DNA of 64,000 bases from Lysinibacillus sp. G4S2 (GCF_030348505.1 NZ_JAUCFJ010000002.1:2794001-2858000), one strand, 5' to 3'. Counted from the stretch's first letter, positions 6,319 through 14,982 are shown. Numbers and translations are program-made. The notes: generated by a model not told the origin, from the letters alone.

Positions 6319-7872
6319 ATGAACTTAGTATCCGTTGGTTTCTTTTTAGCAATCGTTAGTTTAACACTTGTTGTAACATTTATCGCAGCAAAGCGTACGT
6401 CTTCTGCCGCTGATTTCTATACTGCTGGTGGTGGTCTTAAAGGTTGGCAAAACGGCTTTGCTATCGCTGGTGACTATTTATCCGCGGCCGCATTTCTTGG
6501 GGTGTCCGGTGCGATTGCTTTAACTGGTTTTGATGGTTTCTTCTTCTCTGTAGGCTATGTAGTGGCTAACTTAGTTCTTCTTTATATTATTGCAGAGCCT
6601 ATGCGTAACTTAGGTCGTTATACTTTAGCTGATATGCTTACTTCACGTTTCAACGAAAAACGTATTCGCGGGGTTGCTGCGACAGGAACAATTATCATCG
6701 TAATCCTTTATATGATTGCACAATTAGTAGGTGCAGGTGCCCTTATTAAACTATTATTTGGTATTGAGTACTGGATTGCGGTTTTAATCGTAGGTGTTAT
6801 GATGACTACTTATGTATTATTCGGTGGAATGACAGCTACTTCTTGGGTGCAAATTATTAAAGCTAGTCTTCTATTATTCGGGACAGGCTTATTAGCTACA
6901 TTAGTATTAATTAAATTTGATTTCTCTCTTATGAAAATGTTTGATACGATCGCTGTGGATCACGGTGAAAAATTCCTTGTACCAGGGATGAAATATACAA
7001 GTACAATTGACTCTGTTTCGATGATGATGGCGCTTGTTTTAGGGACATCTGGGTTACCACATATTTTAATGCGTTTCTTTACAGTGAAAGATGCCAAAAC
7101 TGCTCGTTCTTCTATTTCATGGACAACTTGGATTACAGCTATTTTCTTCTCATTAACTATTTTCTTAGGTTTTGGAGCATTAAACTTTGTAGGTATCGAT
7201 AAAATCCTTGCTGAAAGTAAAGCTGGTAACACCGCTGCCCCACTTCTTGCTAATTTCTTGGGTGGTGATGTGTTAATGGCATTTATCGGTGCAGTAGCAT
7301 TCGCAACCATTTTAGCCGTTGTTTCAGGTTTAGTTTTAACAGGTGCTTCTGCTATTTCACATGATATTTATGGTGAAATTATTAAAGGTGGTAAATTAAC
7401 AGAAAAGCAACAAGTTGTAGCGGCTCGTACTGGCTCTATTTCTATTGCCATTGTTTCTATTATCCTAGCGTTATTTGCACAAAACTTGAATGTATCGTTT
7501 TTAGTATCCTTTGCATTTTGTATTGGTGCTTCAGCAAATTTACCTGTTATTCTTTACACAATTTACTGGAAAAAATTCAATTCAACAGGTGCTATAGCAG
7601 CAATGGTAACTGGTTTAGTATCATGCTTAGTTTTAGGTGCTATGGGTCCTAATGTATGGAGCCCGGTTGAAGGTGCGGCCATCTTTGTTGGAAATCCTAT
7701 CGTACCTTTAGCAGTACCAGCAGTTATTACAATTCCACTTGGTTTTATCGCCGGTTACTTAGGCTCTGTTCTATCTTCTAGCAAAGTACCACAGGAAGAA
7801 GCAGATCGCATTTATAAAGAAATTCGCGTTAAAGCAAATACAGGGGTATCTGTTTCTGACGTTTCTCATTAA
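6319..7872 (+). CDS. solute:cation symporter, ActP/YwcA type
   Basis: 517 residues, about 13 membrane helices, sodium:solute symporter (SSS) family. Family blocks include DFYTAGGGLKGWQNG, AIAGDYLSAAAFLG, DGFFFSVGY, AEPMRNLGRYTLADMLTSRF and SAISHDIYGEI. These match the acetate/monocarboxylate branch of E. coli ActP, which imports short-chain acids with a cation. Length fits the family (about 510-550). It forms an operon with DUF485 and ends at a good terminator. Substrate specificity (acetate, propionate or another acid) cannot be read from the sequence. Confidence 0.9.
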   Translation: MNLVSVGFFLAIVSLTLVVTFIAAKRTSSAADFYTAGGGLKGWQNGFAIAGDYLSAAAFLGVSGAIALTGFDGFFFSVGYVVANLVLLYIIAEPMRNLGRYTLADMLTSRFNEKRIRGVAATGTIIIVILYMIAQLVGAGALIKLLFGIEYWIAVLIVGVMMTTYVLFGGMTATSWVQIIKASLLLFGTGLLATLVLIKFDFSLMKMFDTIAVDHGEKFLVPGMKYTSTIDSVSMMMALVLGTSGLPHILMRFFTVKDAKTARSSISWTTWITAIFFSLTIFLGFGALNFVGIDKILAESKAGNTAAPLLANFLGGDVLMAFIGAVAFATILAVVSGLVLTGASAISHDIYGEIIKGGKLTEKQQVVAARTGSISIAIVSIILALFAQNLNVSFLVSFAFCIGASANLPVILYTIYWKKFNSTGAIAAMVTGLVSCLVLGAMGPNVWSPVEGAAIFVGNPIVPLAVPAVITIPLGFIAGYLGSVLSSSKVPQEEADRIYKEIRVKANTGVSVSDVSH

Positions 7873-7950
7873 TTTCGCGCTTTTCACAATCCATATTATT
7901 ACAACAATGTCTATCAATATTCCTATCACATTAATAAAAATATCAGGTTA

Positions 7951-7978
7951 AAAAACTCGATTTCCGATCGAGTTTTTT
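7951..7978 (+). terminator. terminator of cassette 1
   Basis: AAAAACTCGAT / ATCGAGTTTTT with loop TTCCG. Confidence 0.92.
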
Positions 7979-8270
7979 AATTTTTTATTACAAAAAATTT
8001 ACCAATTAACTTATTGAACAATACTATTCACTTCTCAAAAAAACGAAAAAAAACAATTTCCACAAAGTAAATAGTGTTTATTTTTTTAGAAAAAAACGAC
8101 CATTTTTTCAAATTGCAACCCCTTTTTTTGCTCCAAAATCCAGAGTTGACCTAACTCCATTTATATATCCGAATTTTCTATCCCCCTTTTATTTCTATGC
8201 TTTGTCACGTATTTTCTCTTTCAAGATCTTTTTTCTGAAAATTATTTTTTTATAATTTTTCTGAAATGTA
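7979..8270. other. AT-rich intergenic between the two cassettes
   Basis: Long A and T runs and no coding frame; nothing recognised apart from the promoter that follows. Confidence 0.5.
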
Positions 8271-8299
8271 TTGCAATTTTGTGAACTCTTTCATAAAAT
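8271..8299 (+). promoter_or_regulatory. sigma-A promoter of the second cassette
   Basis: TTGCAA, 17 bases, TAAAAT, about 75 bases before the start codon. Confidence 0.75.
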
Positions 8300-8373
8300 G
8301 AAGATGTGAATTCACTAAACTAGCAAAATTTAGTCTTTAAGCAGGAAAAATAAACACAAAATGGGGAATGTTA

Positions 8374-8709
8374 ATGGCGAACAATCAAGCAAACAAGGGC
8401 GTCGTGATTGACTATGATGCAATTGCAAATCAAGAATCATTTAAAGTGCTTGTACGAAAAAAGAATTCATTTCTTTGGTCAATGACTGTAATCTTTTTAG
8501 CAGCTTACATGTTGTTACCAATTCTTACTTCGTACACGACAATACTACACCAAAAGGCATTTGGGGAAATTACTTGGGTGTGGGTATATTCAGCAGGATT
8601 ATTCATCATGACATGGGGGCTATGTCACATATATGTAGCAAAAGCGAATAGCTTTGATAAAGAGGCAAAGGCGATTATCGCTGAATACGAGAATGGAGGT
8701 GGCCGCTGA
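8374..8709 (+). CDS. DUF485 membrane protein, second copy
   Basis: 111 residues. ATG at 8374 follows GGGGAATGTTA, matching the GGGGGAATAATA-ATG of copy 1; the ATG at 8368 overlaps that site. About 60% of residues match copy 1, including the IDYDAIANQESFKVLVRKKN N-terminus, VWVYSAGLFIMT and the two membrane helices. Its stop TGA shares one base with the symporter ATG, so the two are translationally coupled. Confidence 0.88.
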   Translation: MANNQANKGVVIDYDAIANQESFKVLVRKKNSFLWSMTVIFLAAYMLLPILTSYTTILHQKAFGEITWVWVYSAGLFIMTWGLCHIYVAKANSFDKEAKAIIAEYENGGGR

Positions 8710-10265
8710 TGACTAACGGAATGAGCTTTACAGCGATTTTCTTCTTCGTAGCCATTGTTGGTTTAACATTAGTTATTACATGGTGGGCATCTAAACGAAC
8801 TTCTTCTGCAAGTGATTTCTACACTGCGGGCGGTGGATTAACAGGCTGGCAAAATGGACTAGCCATCGCTGGTGACTACTTATCTGCAGCTTCTTTCTTA
8901 GGGATTGCCGGAGCAGTAGCATTATTTGGATTTGATGGATTCTTCTTCTCTATTGGTTATTTAGTAGCTTACTTAGTGGTATTATACATCGTTGCTGAGC
9001 CATTACGTAACCTAGGTAAATTCACATTAGCTGACATGATCACTGCGCGTTTCGACAGCTCTAAAGTTCGTGGTACAGCAGCTTTAAGCACTATTACAAT
9101 TGTTTTATTCTACATGATTGCACAACTAGTTGGTGCAGGAGCACTTATTCAATTACTTTTAGGAATCGACTATTGGGTTGCAGTGTTAATCGTAGGTGTT
9201 ATGATGACAACTTACGTATTATTCGGCGGTATGACTGCAACATCTTGGGTACAAATTATCAAAGCTTGTCTTTTAATGTTGGGTACTGTCATTATTTCAT
9301 TCTTAGTATTAAAAGAGTTTGGCTTTAGCATCACAACGATGTTTAAAGAAATGGAAACTGCTACTGATAGCGGTGCAGCTTATTTGAATCCAGGTCTTAA
9401 ATATCAAAATGGTATTGATACAATTTCAATGTTAATCGCTTTAGTATTAGGTACAGCTGGTCTTCCACATATCCTAATGCGCTTCTTTACAGTAAAAGAT
9501 GCGAAAACTGCTCGTTCCTCAGTAATTTGGGCTACTTGGATTGTAGGTATCTTCTACATTCTAACAATCTTCTTAGGCTTCGGTGCAGCTAAATTCGTTG
9601 GTAAAGAAGAGATTATTGCTGCAAACGCTGCAGGTAACATGGCTGCTCCTCTTCTTGCAGAAGCGCTTGGCGGAGACATCCTATTCTCATTCGTATGTGC
9701 GGTAGCTTTCGCAACAATCTTAGCGGTAGTAGCTGGTCTTGTACTTTCTGGAGCATCTGCCCTTTCACATGATATTTACGGTCAAATCATTAAAAAAGGG
9801 AACGTTACAGAGAAAGAGCAAGTACTTGCAGCTCGAATCGGTTCAATCACAATCGCTATTATTTCAATTCTTTTAGCACTTGGTGCACAAACATTAAACG
9901 TAGCGTTCTTAGTATCACTTGCGTTCTGTATTGCAGGTTCAGCTAACCTACCTGTAATCATCTATACAATCTATTGGAGACGCTTTAATACAGCTGGTGC
10001 TGTAACGGCAATGTTAACTGGTTTAATCTCTGCATTAGTACTTGTTGCAGTTTCACCAAACATCTGGAATCCAGTTGAAGGAAAAGCAATTTTCGTTGGG
10101 AATCCGTTAATTAATTTAACGAATCCAGCTATTATCTCTGTACCACTTGGCTTCCTAGGAGGTTTCATCGGAACATTACTTTCTAAAGAATCAGATGCCA
10201 AAAAATATCGTGAAGTGGAAGTTAAAGCAAACACAGGTATTTCTGTACAGGATGTATCTCACTAA
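8709..10265 (+). CDS. solute:cation symporter, ActP/YwcA type, second copy
   Basis: 518 residues with 13 predicted helices, closely similar to 6319-7872 along its whole length (DFYTAGGGLTGWQNG, LAIAGDYLSAASFLG, GMTATSWVQIIKA). Differences concentrate in the loop around TEMETATDSG-type residues 205-225 and in the C-terminus, although both end with VKANTG then SVSDVSH or SVQDVSH. Tandem duplication of the whole two-gene cassette is the simplest origin; separate promoters allow different regulation. Substrate presumably a short carboxylate. Confidence 0.9.
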   Translation: MTNGMSFTAIFFFVAIVGLTLVITWWASKRTSSASDFYTAGGGLTGWQNGLAIAGDYLSAASFLGIAGAVALFGFDGFFFSIGYLVAYLVVLYIVAEPLRNLGKFTLADMITARFDSSKVRGTAALSTITIVLFYMIAQLVGAGALIQLLLGIDYWVAVLIVGVMMTTYVLFGGMTATSWVQIIKACLLMLGTVIISFLVLKEFGFSITTMFKEMETATDSGAAYLNPGLKYQNGIDTISMLIALVLGTAGLPHILMRFFTVKDAKTARSSVIWATWIVGIFYILTIFLGFGAAKFVGKEEIIAANAAGNMAAPLLAEALGGDILFSFVCAVAFATILAVVAGLVLSGASALSHDIYGQIIKKGNVTEKEQVLAARIGSITIAIISILLALGAQTLNVAFLVSLAFCIAGSANLPVIIYTIYWRRFNTAGAVTAMLTGLISALVLVAVSPNIWNPVEGKAIFVGNPLINLTNPAIISVPLGFLGGFIGTLLSKESDAKKYREVEVKANTGISVQDVSH

Positions 10266-10279
10266 TAATATGACAACGG

Positions 10280-10308
10280 CCTCGTAAGTTACATACTTAC
10301 GAGGTTTT
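10280..10308 (+). terminator. terminator of cassette 2
   Basis: CCTCGTAAGT / ACTTACGAGG with a five-base loop and TTTTACTTTTT. Confidence 0.9.
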
Positions 10309-10334
10309 ACTTTTTCTTGGCTCATCACCAAGTT

Positions 10335-10450
10335 TGAGATGGGAGTGGAGGCTGAACGACTCCTTAGGGATCAGCGTACAGACTAGCTCAAACGAAGCAG
10401 CTTATCAGACGCCCAAGGAAAGCCGCCCAGTCGGAACGGAAATCACCCTT
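10335..10450 (-). repeat. dispersed intergenic repeat, degenerate copy
   Basis: The minus strand reads TGATTTCCGTTCCGACTGGG, then CGGCTTTCC and a GC-rich tail with CAGCCTCCACTCCCATC. The same start occurs on the plus strand at 42533, and in weaker form at 40497 and 44990. It is non-coding and richer in GC than its surroundings. Confidence 0.7.
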
Positions 10451-10513
10451 GCTTTGCCTTTTCCTTCCGTTTTCGGTACTATATTTACAAATGACAGTTG
10501 GAGGTAAGGTAAC

Positions 10514-10696
10514 ATGACACAATCAAAAGCAAAAAAGAAGCGCATGCATGAAAAACGCACCCAAGGGAAAGACGTTGAAAAAAATCGTCAATTCTCCCCT
10601 TTCAGCACACATGAGCGTCTAACGAAAACTAAAAAAGAAAGCATCGAACAAAATTTCACAAAGCATAGAAAACCCAACCACTCAGATGATTATTAG
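10514..10696 (+). CDS. small basic protein
   Basis: 60 residues, ATG after GGAGGTAAGGTAAC. About a third are Lys or Arg (TQSKAKKKRMHEKRTQGKD), with no hydrophobic core, so it is probably disordered or nucleic-acid-binding. It loosely resembles small basic spore-former proteins such as B. subtilis YqkK, but I cannot confirm this. The gene's last codons form the 5' arm of its terminator. Confidence 0.6.
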   Translation: MTQSKAKKKRMHEKRTQGKDVEKNRQFSPFSTHERLTKTKKESIEQNFTKHRKPNHSDDY

Positions 10697-10706
10697 TGGT
10701 TGGGTT
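10671..10706 (+). terminator. terminator overlapping the 3' end of the small basic gene
   Basis: AACCCAACCACT / AGTGGTTGGGTT, 12 pairs, followed by TTGCTTTT. The stop codon lies within the hairpin loop and stem. Confidence 0.92.
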
Positions 10707-10749
10707 TTGCTTTTAATGAGACATCTAGATGTTTATAAGTACTACGTTC

Positions 10750-10920
10750 TGGATTGAACTACTCCCACTTCGCTAACTTAGAAGTGGGAGATTCCTAAGA
10801 ACACCTCCGTAACCGAAAGTTTGGATTAGGATATCCCCGAAGTTCCTGCGGTTAGAAGTCTTATCGCTTCATTTTTAAGAAATTGTCCTGCGTTAATATT
10901 TCAAACATGATGTGTTCCAC
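10750..10920 (-). mobile_element. 3' end remnant of an IS200/IS605-type element (tnpB tail plus right-end hairpin)
   Basis: On the minus strand, about 23 codons end in NEAIRLLTAGTSGIS and a TAA at 10828-10826; RLLTAGTSG is the hallmark C-terminus of IS605-family TnpB. About 35 bases further on is a perfect ten-pair hairpin, CTCCCACTTC / GAAGTGGGAG (10762-10790), typical of the right end recognised by TnpA in this group. The rest of tnpB and the left end are missing. The 3' end of tnpB plus the right end normally encodes the omega RNA guide scaffold, so its scaffold part may survive here. Confidence 0.75.
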
Positions 10921-10949
10921 AGGGTGGGCTTTTAGTGATATTACTATTT

Positions 10950-11261
10950 TTATCAGCGATGTTTGATGCTTTATCAGCGATTTTAACTCTTTTATCAGCG
11001 GTTCTGGCTCTTTTATCAGCGATTTTGAGGTTTTTATCAGCGATTTTGAGGTTTTATCAGCGGTCCCAGCTCTTTTATCAGCGATGTTGAGGTTTTATCA
11101 GCGGTTCTGGCTTCTTTATCAGCGATGTTCGAGGTTTTATCAGCGATTCCGACTCTTTTATCAGCAATGTTTGAGGTTTTATCAGCGATTCCAGCTCTTT
11201 TATCGGCGATGTTGAGGTTTTATCAGCGGTCCCGGCTCTTTTATCAGCGATTCTGGTCCTT
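10950..11261. repeat. 21-bp-period array B (15 units)
   Basis: Cores TTATCAGCG or close variants begin at 10950, 10971, 10992, 11013, 11034, 11054, 11075, 11095, 11116, 11137, 11158, 11179, 11200, 11220 and 11241. Eleven steps are 21 bp and three are 20 bp. Variable parts fall into TGTTTGAGG-like and TCCAGCTC-like groups that tend to alternate. The 20-bp steps break any reading frame, which argues against a coding role. The array sits between two convergent transcription units, with a terminator at each side. Confidence 0.9.
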
Positions 11262-11263
11262 AA

Positions 11264-11302
11264 AAAAACACAGCTGCTCTAAAAAAAGCAGCTGTGTTTT
11301 TT
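11264..11302. terminator. bidirectional terminator after tatD
   Basis: AAAAAACACAGCTGCT / AGCAGCTGTGTTTTTT, 16 pairs with an eight-base loop. It follows the tatD stop on the minus strand and closes array B on the other side. Confidence 0.92.
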
Positions 11303-11303
11303 G

Positions 11304-12062
11304 TTATAAATTATAAAATATTGTCGTATTTCTTGTGATGATGCGCGCCGCTTCCTGCGTTGTAATCCCCTTGATTGAAGCGATAACCTCCATGGAATGA
11401 TTCATCATCCATGGAGACGTCCGTTTATTGTCAAAGGGATCTTCAAATGGCCACGGTCCATCGGTTTCTACCATCATCAGCTCAATTGGGTATTTTTTGA
11501 TAACCTGTTGAATCTCCGTCTCATACGTACAATCAGGCGTTACAGAAATGAAATACCCATTTTGAATCATTCGTTCAATCACTTCCTCATCGCCTTTAAA
11601 CCAATGGAAATGTGCTTTCTTTACATGATGCTTTTCCAACAAATCACAAGCAATAGCCGCATCCTCATAAACAGCATGTAAAATAATCGGTTTATTTAGT
11701 TCCTTCGCCAGCAAAATAAACCGTTCTAACAATTCCATATACGGGCGATCATCAACTGCCTTCTCTTGTTTCAAATAATAAGGTAACCCTACCTCACCAA
11801 TAGCTACCGTATCATGAGCATGTTGGCGGATCCAATCGAATAATGCCTCTTCTTCCATAGCACTTGGTAACGCTTGTTCAGGATGAAAACCAAACGCCGC
11901 CTTTACCTTTGCAAAGGTTTTCGACAACTTCAACGTTTTTTCACACGATTCAATATTCATGCTAACAGCAATGACATGTTCAGCTTCCTCTAGCAAAGTT
12001 GGTACTTCATTCTCCAAATACTGATCTAAATGAATATGCGCATCAATCAACATTCGCGTCAT
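11304..12062 (-). CDS. TatD-family metal-dependent hydrolase
   Basis: 252 residues. Motifs of the TatD amidohydrolase barrel are present in order: DAHIHLD, the metal Glu in GEVGLPY, His in ILHAV, HFHW, and the catalytic Asp in ETDGPW. Most TatD proteins are 3'-5' DNases or deoxynucleotide hydrolases. Start is either ATG at 12062 (MTRMLIDAHIH) or the internal ATG at 12053; both overlap the 3' end of the ABC ATPase gene, so it is the last gene of the thiamine operon. Its association with this operon suggests it might process a thiamine-pathway metabolite, an inference only. Confidence 0.85.
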   Translation of the reverse strand: MTRMLIDAHIHLDQYLENEVPTLLEEAEHVIAVSMNIESCEKTLKLSKTFAKVKAAFGFHPEQALPSAMEEEALFDWIRQHAHDTVAIGEVGLPYYLKQEKAVDDRPYMELLERFILLAKELNKPIILHAVYEDAAIACDLLEKHHVKKAHFHWFKGDEEVIERMIQNGYFISVTPDCTYETEIQQVIKKYPIELMMVETDGPWPFEDPFDNKRTSPWMMNHSMEVIASIKGITTQEAARIITRNTTIFYNL

Positions 12063-12792
12063 CCTTTTCTTCTTTTAAGTAAGTAAATAACTGTTGCTTT
12101 AATGCTGTAAATGTTGCGGAATGGCGGATTTCCTCTTGTCGTGGCCTCGCAAAAGGTACAATAATTTCCTTTTTAATCGTAGCTGGTCGTTTCGTTAAGA
12201 CAATGATGCGATCCGCTAAAAAAAGTGCTTCCTCGATACTATGAGTAACAAATACAATAGATTTTCGATATTCCTCCCATATCGATAAAAGCCACGCCTG
12301 CATTTCAAGCCTTGTAAACTCATCAAGTGCAGAGAACGGCTCATCTAAGCATAAAATGGGCTTGTCACTGACAATTGCACGGATAAATGATACCCGTTGT
12401 TGCATACCGCCAGACAGCTCATTTGGATACGCATTTTTAAACGATGCGAGTCCTACTTTGTCTAGCCATTCCTTGGCACGTTCAATATTCGGTTTTTGCT
12501 GAAGCTCCTCAACGATCGTGACATTTTCTACTATCGTACGCCAAGGCAGTAAACATGGTTGCTGAGGCATATAGCCAATCGTTCCTCTTTTTTGCTGGAT
12601 ATCGGTACCGTTTAATAAGATAGCTCCCTTATCAATAGAAGTCACACCACCAATTAATTGAAAGAGTGTGCTTTTTCCACTTCCTGACGGACCAATAATC
12701 GCCACAAATTCCCCGTCCTTCACTTCAAAAGATAAATTACGAATGACTGGAAGGGAATCAAAGGATTTATCAATGTTTTGAATGCTGAGCAT
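12043..12792 (-). CDS. thiZ: ABC transporter ATPase for thiamine precursor import (ThiZ-like)
   Basis: 249 residues with Walker A GPSGSGKST, Q-loop MPQQPCLLPW, signature LSGGMQQR, Walker B ILCLDEPFSALD and switch His VTHSIEEA. This is the nitrate/sulfonate/taurine-type cytoplasmic ATPase that pairs with ThiX and ThiY. It overlaps the permease gene by 23 bases and tatD by 20 bases. The TPP riboswitch ahead of the operon indicates import of thiamine or its pyrimidine precursor (formyl-aminopyrimidine or HMP). Gene name assigned by context. Confidence 0.85.
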   Translation of the reverse strand: MLSIQNIDKSFDSLPVIRNLSFEVKDGEFVAIIGPSGSGKSTLFQLIGGVTSIDKGAILLNGTDIQQKRGTIGYMPQQPCLLPWRTIVENVTIVEELQQKPNIERAKEWLDKVGLASFKNAYPNELSGGMQQRVSFIRAIVSDKPILCLDEPFSALDEFTRLEMQAWLLSIWEEYRKSIVFVTHSIEEALFLADRIIVLTKRPATIKKEIIVPFARPRQEEIRHSATFTALKQQLFTYLKEEKDDANVD

Positions 12793-13540
12793 GTAGGCCT
12801 CTCCCCTTCACAACGAGCTTTTCTAATAATCGAATAGCACTAAATAATAATAAACTTAAAATTACAATGGCAAAAATCGCTACAAACACACGATCTGTTC
12901 GAAATGAAGATTGTGCCAATGTCATATAGACACCAATCCCCTTTTTCGCACCTAGCCATTCTGCAATGACCGCTCCCATAACGCTATAGGTTGCCGCGAT
13001 CTTAATGCCTGAAAAAATCGCTGGATACGCATACGGCCATTCAAGTTTCCAAAAGGTTTGTGCTTTCGTTGCACCGACCATCTCAAAATAATGTTTCAGC
13101 TCTGGTGAGGTTTGACGAAAGCCATCCATTGCCGAGATCACAATTGGAAAAAAGCACACGAGACAAATAATAATAAGCTTTGGCAATAAACCAAATCCAA
13201 ACCAAATGATTAATAGCGGTGCTAGGACGAGCACAGGAACATTCTGTGACATAATGAGAATAGGATAAAATAGCTCCCGAATAAACGTAAAACGATGTAA
13301 TAACACGGCAACCGTTAGCCCGCACAATATCCCGATAGCAAGACCTAGAAGTGCTAATTGAACAGTTGCAAACGCATGCGGCAAGAACGTTTCATACGAT
13401 TGAAAGCCTTCTTTCAAAATGGCACTTGGTGCAGGCAATAGCCAATGTGGAACATCTGCCAAACGGACAATTAGTTCCCATATGAATAAGAGGAAGGCGA
13501 TAAAAATTATCGTCCTTCCTTGTTTGATTACCGACTTCAT
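12770..13540 (-). CDS. thiX: ABC transporter permease for thiamine precursor (ThiX-like)
   Basis: About 256 residues, six membrane helices, BPD_transp_1 family. The EAA loop reads EMVGATKAQTFWKLEWPYAYPAIF-like (GA--AQTFWKLEWP), the contact site for the ATPase. I chose ATG at 13540, which shares an A with the TGA stop of the preceding gene (TGATG); a GTG one codon earlier is possible. Operon position and TPP control give the substrate class. Confidence 0.87.
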   Translation of the reverse strand: MKSVIKQGRTIIFIAFLLFIWELIVRLADVPHWLLPAPSAILKEGFQSYETFLPHAFATVQLALLGLAIGILCGLTVAVLLHRFTFIRELFYPILIMSQNVPVLVLAPLLIIWFGFGLLPKLIIICLVCFFPIVISAMDGFRQTSPELKHYFEMVGATKAQTFWKLEWPYAYPAIFSGIKIAATYSVMGAVIAEWLGAKKGIGVYMTLAQSSFRTDRVFVAIFAIVILSLLLFSAIRLLEKLVVKGRGLHAQHSKH

Positions 13541-13830
13541 CACTGATATTTCTCCGTTAACGTACCCATTGTAATACCTGATGGCTGATATAAAATTTTC
13601 ACTTGAGTAATGACATTAATAGCACCAAGTTCTATCATCTTATCATTCATTTTTTCGATGATTTGTAATAAAGTCGATAGCTCACCCTCCATTGTCGTTT
13701 CTAATGGATGAACTTCATATTTCACCCCTGATGCGTCTATAACGGCAATCGCTGCATCGACAAATGGAATAACATCTTCATATTTTTCAGTTTTCGGGAT
13801 AATTTGTACACTAATTAATGAGTTTGCCAT
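13540..13830 (-). CDS. thiamine-binding protein, MTH1187/YqgV family
   Basis: 96 residues from ATG at 13830, ten bases after AAGGAGA; the longer frame adds 11 residues inside the previous gene. Sequence MANSLISVQIIPK, then YEVHPLETTMEGEL, then INVITQVKILYQP matches the DUF77/MTH1187 family, small ferredoxin-like-fold proteins that bind thiamine. Members occur in thiamine transport operons of Firmicutes. It has no signal peptide and would be cytoplasmic, possibly a thiamine sensor or carrier. Coupled to the permease by a one-base overlap. Confidence 0.85.
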   Translation of the reverse strand: MANSLISVQIIPKTEKYEDVIPFVDAAIAVIDASGVKYEVHPLETTMEGELSTLLQIIEKMNDKMIELGAINVITQVKILYQPSGITMGTLTEKYQ

Positions 13831-13831
13831 G

Positions 13832-14836
13832 TTATTTTGTCTCCTTTTTCGGTAAAAAGTCATTTGTAAATGCTTGTTCTGCGTTAAATTCGCCCTCTAA
13901 AACTTTGTTGTCGGCCATCCATTTTGCGTAGTTCTCCCAGACAGTTAGCTTTTGCTCGCCCCAGTGCGCCGCATCGTCTTGATACTTATCTGCTAGCCAT
14001 TCCTGACTTTTATGCACGAGGTCTTTATCTAAGTCAGGTACCGCTTCTAATAAAATATCAGCCGCCTCACTCGGATGACTTATCGCATATTCATAGCCCT
14101 TTGCTGCAGCAGCGACAAATGCTTTGACTGTATCCGGATCATCCTTAATCATTTTTTCATTTGTAGCAAGTACAGGTGTGTAATAATCTAACTGATCACT
14201 ATAATCTGTTAAATAAAGCATGTTCAATTTTTCACCACGAAGTTCTGCTTCAATCCCTGTCCATGCATAATAAATCCAGGCAAAATCAATATCTTTTTTC
14301 ATCATTGTGAAGAAATCCAAATCACCTGCATTGACAATATCTAACTTATTAATATCCGCATTTTCTGTTTGCATAAGTGATTGTAGGACAGCCTTTTCAA
14401 GTGGTGCACCCCAGCCACCATATGTTTTACCTTCAAAATCCTTCGGTGACGTAATCCCTTTAGATGCAGTGGATGCAAAGCCAGAAGTATTATGTTGAAT
14501 AATCGCTGCAATCGATACTAAAGGTACATCCTGCACACGTGCCTGTGTAATCCCTTCTTGGTAGCTTACGCCAAACTGAGCCTTACCAGACGCCACTAGT
14601 TGATCTGCACCCGTTTCGCCAGGTAATAAAATTTCAACATCTAAGCCCTGTTCTTTAAAGTAGCCAAGTTTTTCCGCTACATATAAACCTGTATGATTTG
14701 TATTCGGTGTCCAATCTAGCACGACCGATACCTTTTTTAATGCATTCGCATCGTTTTTATCCTTTGTCTCCTCTTTTTTGCTACAACCCACTAATGTTAA
14801 AAGTGTAGCCATCAGAATCAATAACCATTTTTTCAT
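13832..14836 (-). CDS. thiY: thiamine-precursor-binding lipoprotein (ThiY/NMT1-like)
   Basis: 334 residues. Signal peptide with lipobox LTLVGC, then a Lys/Glu-rich linker, then the NMT1/THI5-like periplasmic-binding fold: VVLDWTPNTNHTGLYVAEK, GYFKEQGLDVEI and GADQLVASGKAQFGVSYQEG. The related ThiY of Bacillus halodurans binds formyl-aminopyrimidine, a thiamine breakdown product that is salvaged into HMP. It is the first gene after the TPP riboswitch. The lipid anchor places it on the outer face of the membrane next to ThiX. Confidence 0.9.
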   Translation of the reverse strand: MKKWLLILMATLLTLVGCSKKEETKDKNDANALKKVSVVLDWTPNTNHTGLYVAEKLGYFKEQGLDVEILLPGETGADQLVASGKAQFGVSYQEGITQARVQDVPLVSIAAIIQHNTSGFASTASKGITSPKDFEGKTYGGWGAPLEKAVLQSLMQTENADINKLDIVNAGDLDFFTMMKKDIDFAWIYYAWTGIEAELRGEKLNMLYLTDYSDQLDYYTPVLATNEKMIKDDPDTVKAFVAAAAKGYEYAISHPSEAADILLEAVPDLDKDLVHKSQEWLADKYQDDAAHWGEQKLTVWENYAKWMADNKVLEGEFNAEQAFTNDFLPKKETK

Positions 14837-14950
14837 GTTTAATCCTCCCAGTAAGTAATGTGAAAGTGTTCATGAATGAATGTTTCCACCAGAAGAAAGC
14901 GTATTCACAATTAGTATGTACCCAAGGCTTGCACATACAACAAAAACATA

Positions 14951-14982
14951 AAAAAACGCCCAGGATTCCTCCCAGACGTTTT
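14951..14982 (-). terminator. expression-platform terminator of the TPP riboswitch
   Basis: In minus-strand RNA, ACGTCTGGGA / TCCTGGGCGT pairs with several G-U contacts and is followed by a T run. The bias of G-U pairs to this strand supports direction. It lies between the aptamer and thiY, so TPP binding should end transcription here. Confidence 0.85.

Noticed and set aside
10950..11261. CRISPR array
   Set aside because: Conserved cores are only about 9 bases and the variable parts 11-12, with recurrent unit types; CRISPR repeats are 23 or more bases with unique spacers, and there are no cas genes.
13083..13325. Minus-strand frame inside the ThiX-like permease
   Set aside because: Alternative frame of a well-supported permease gene.
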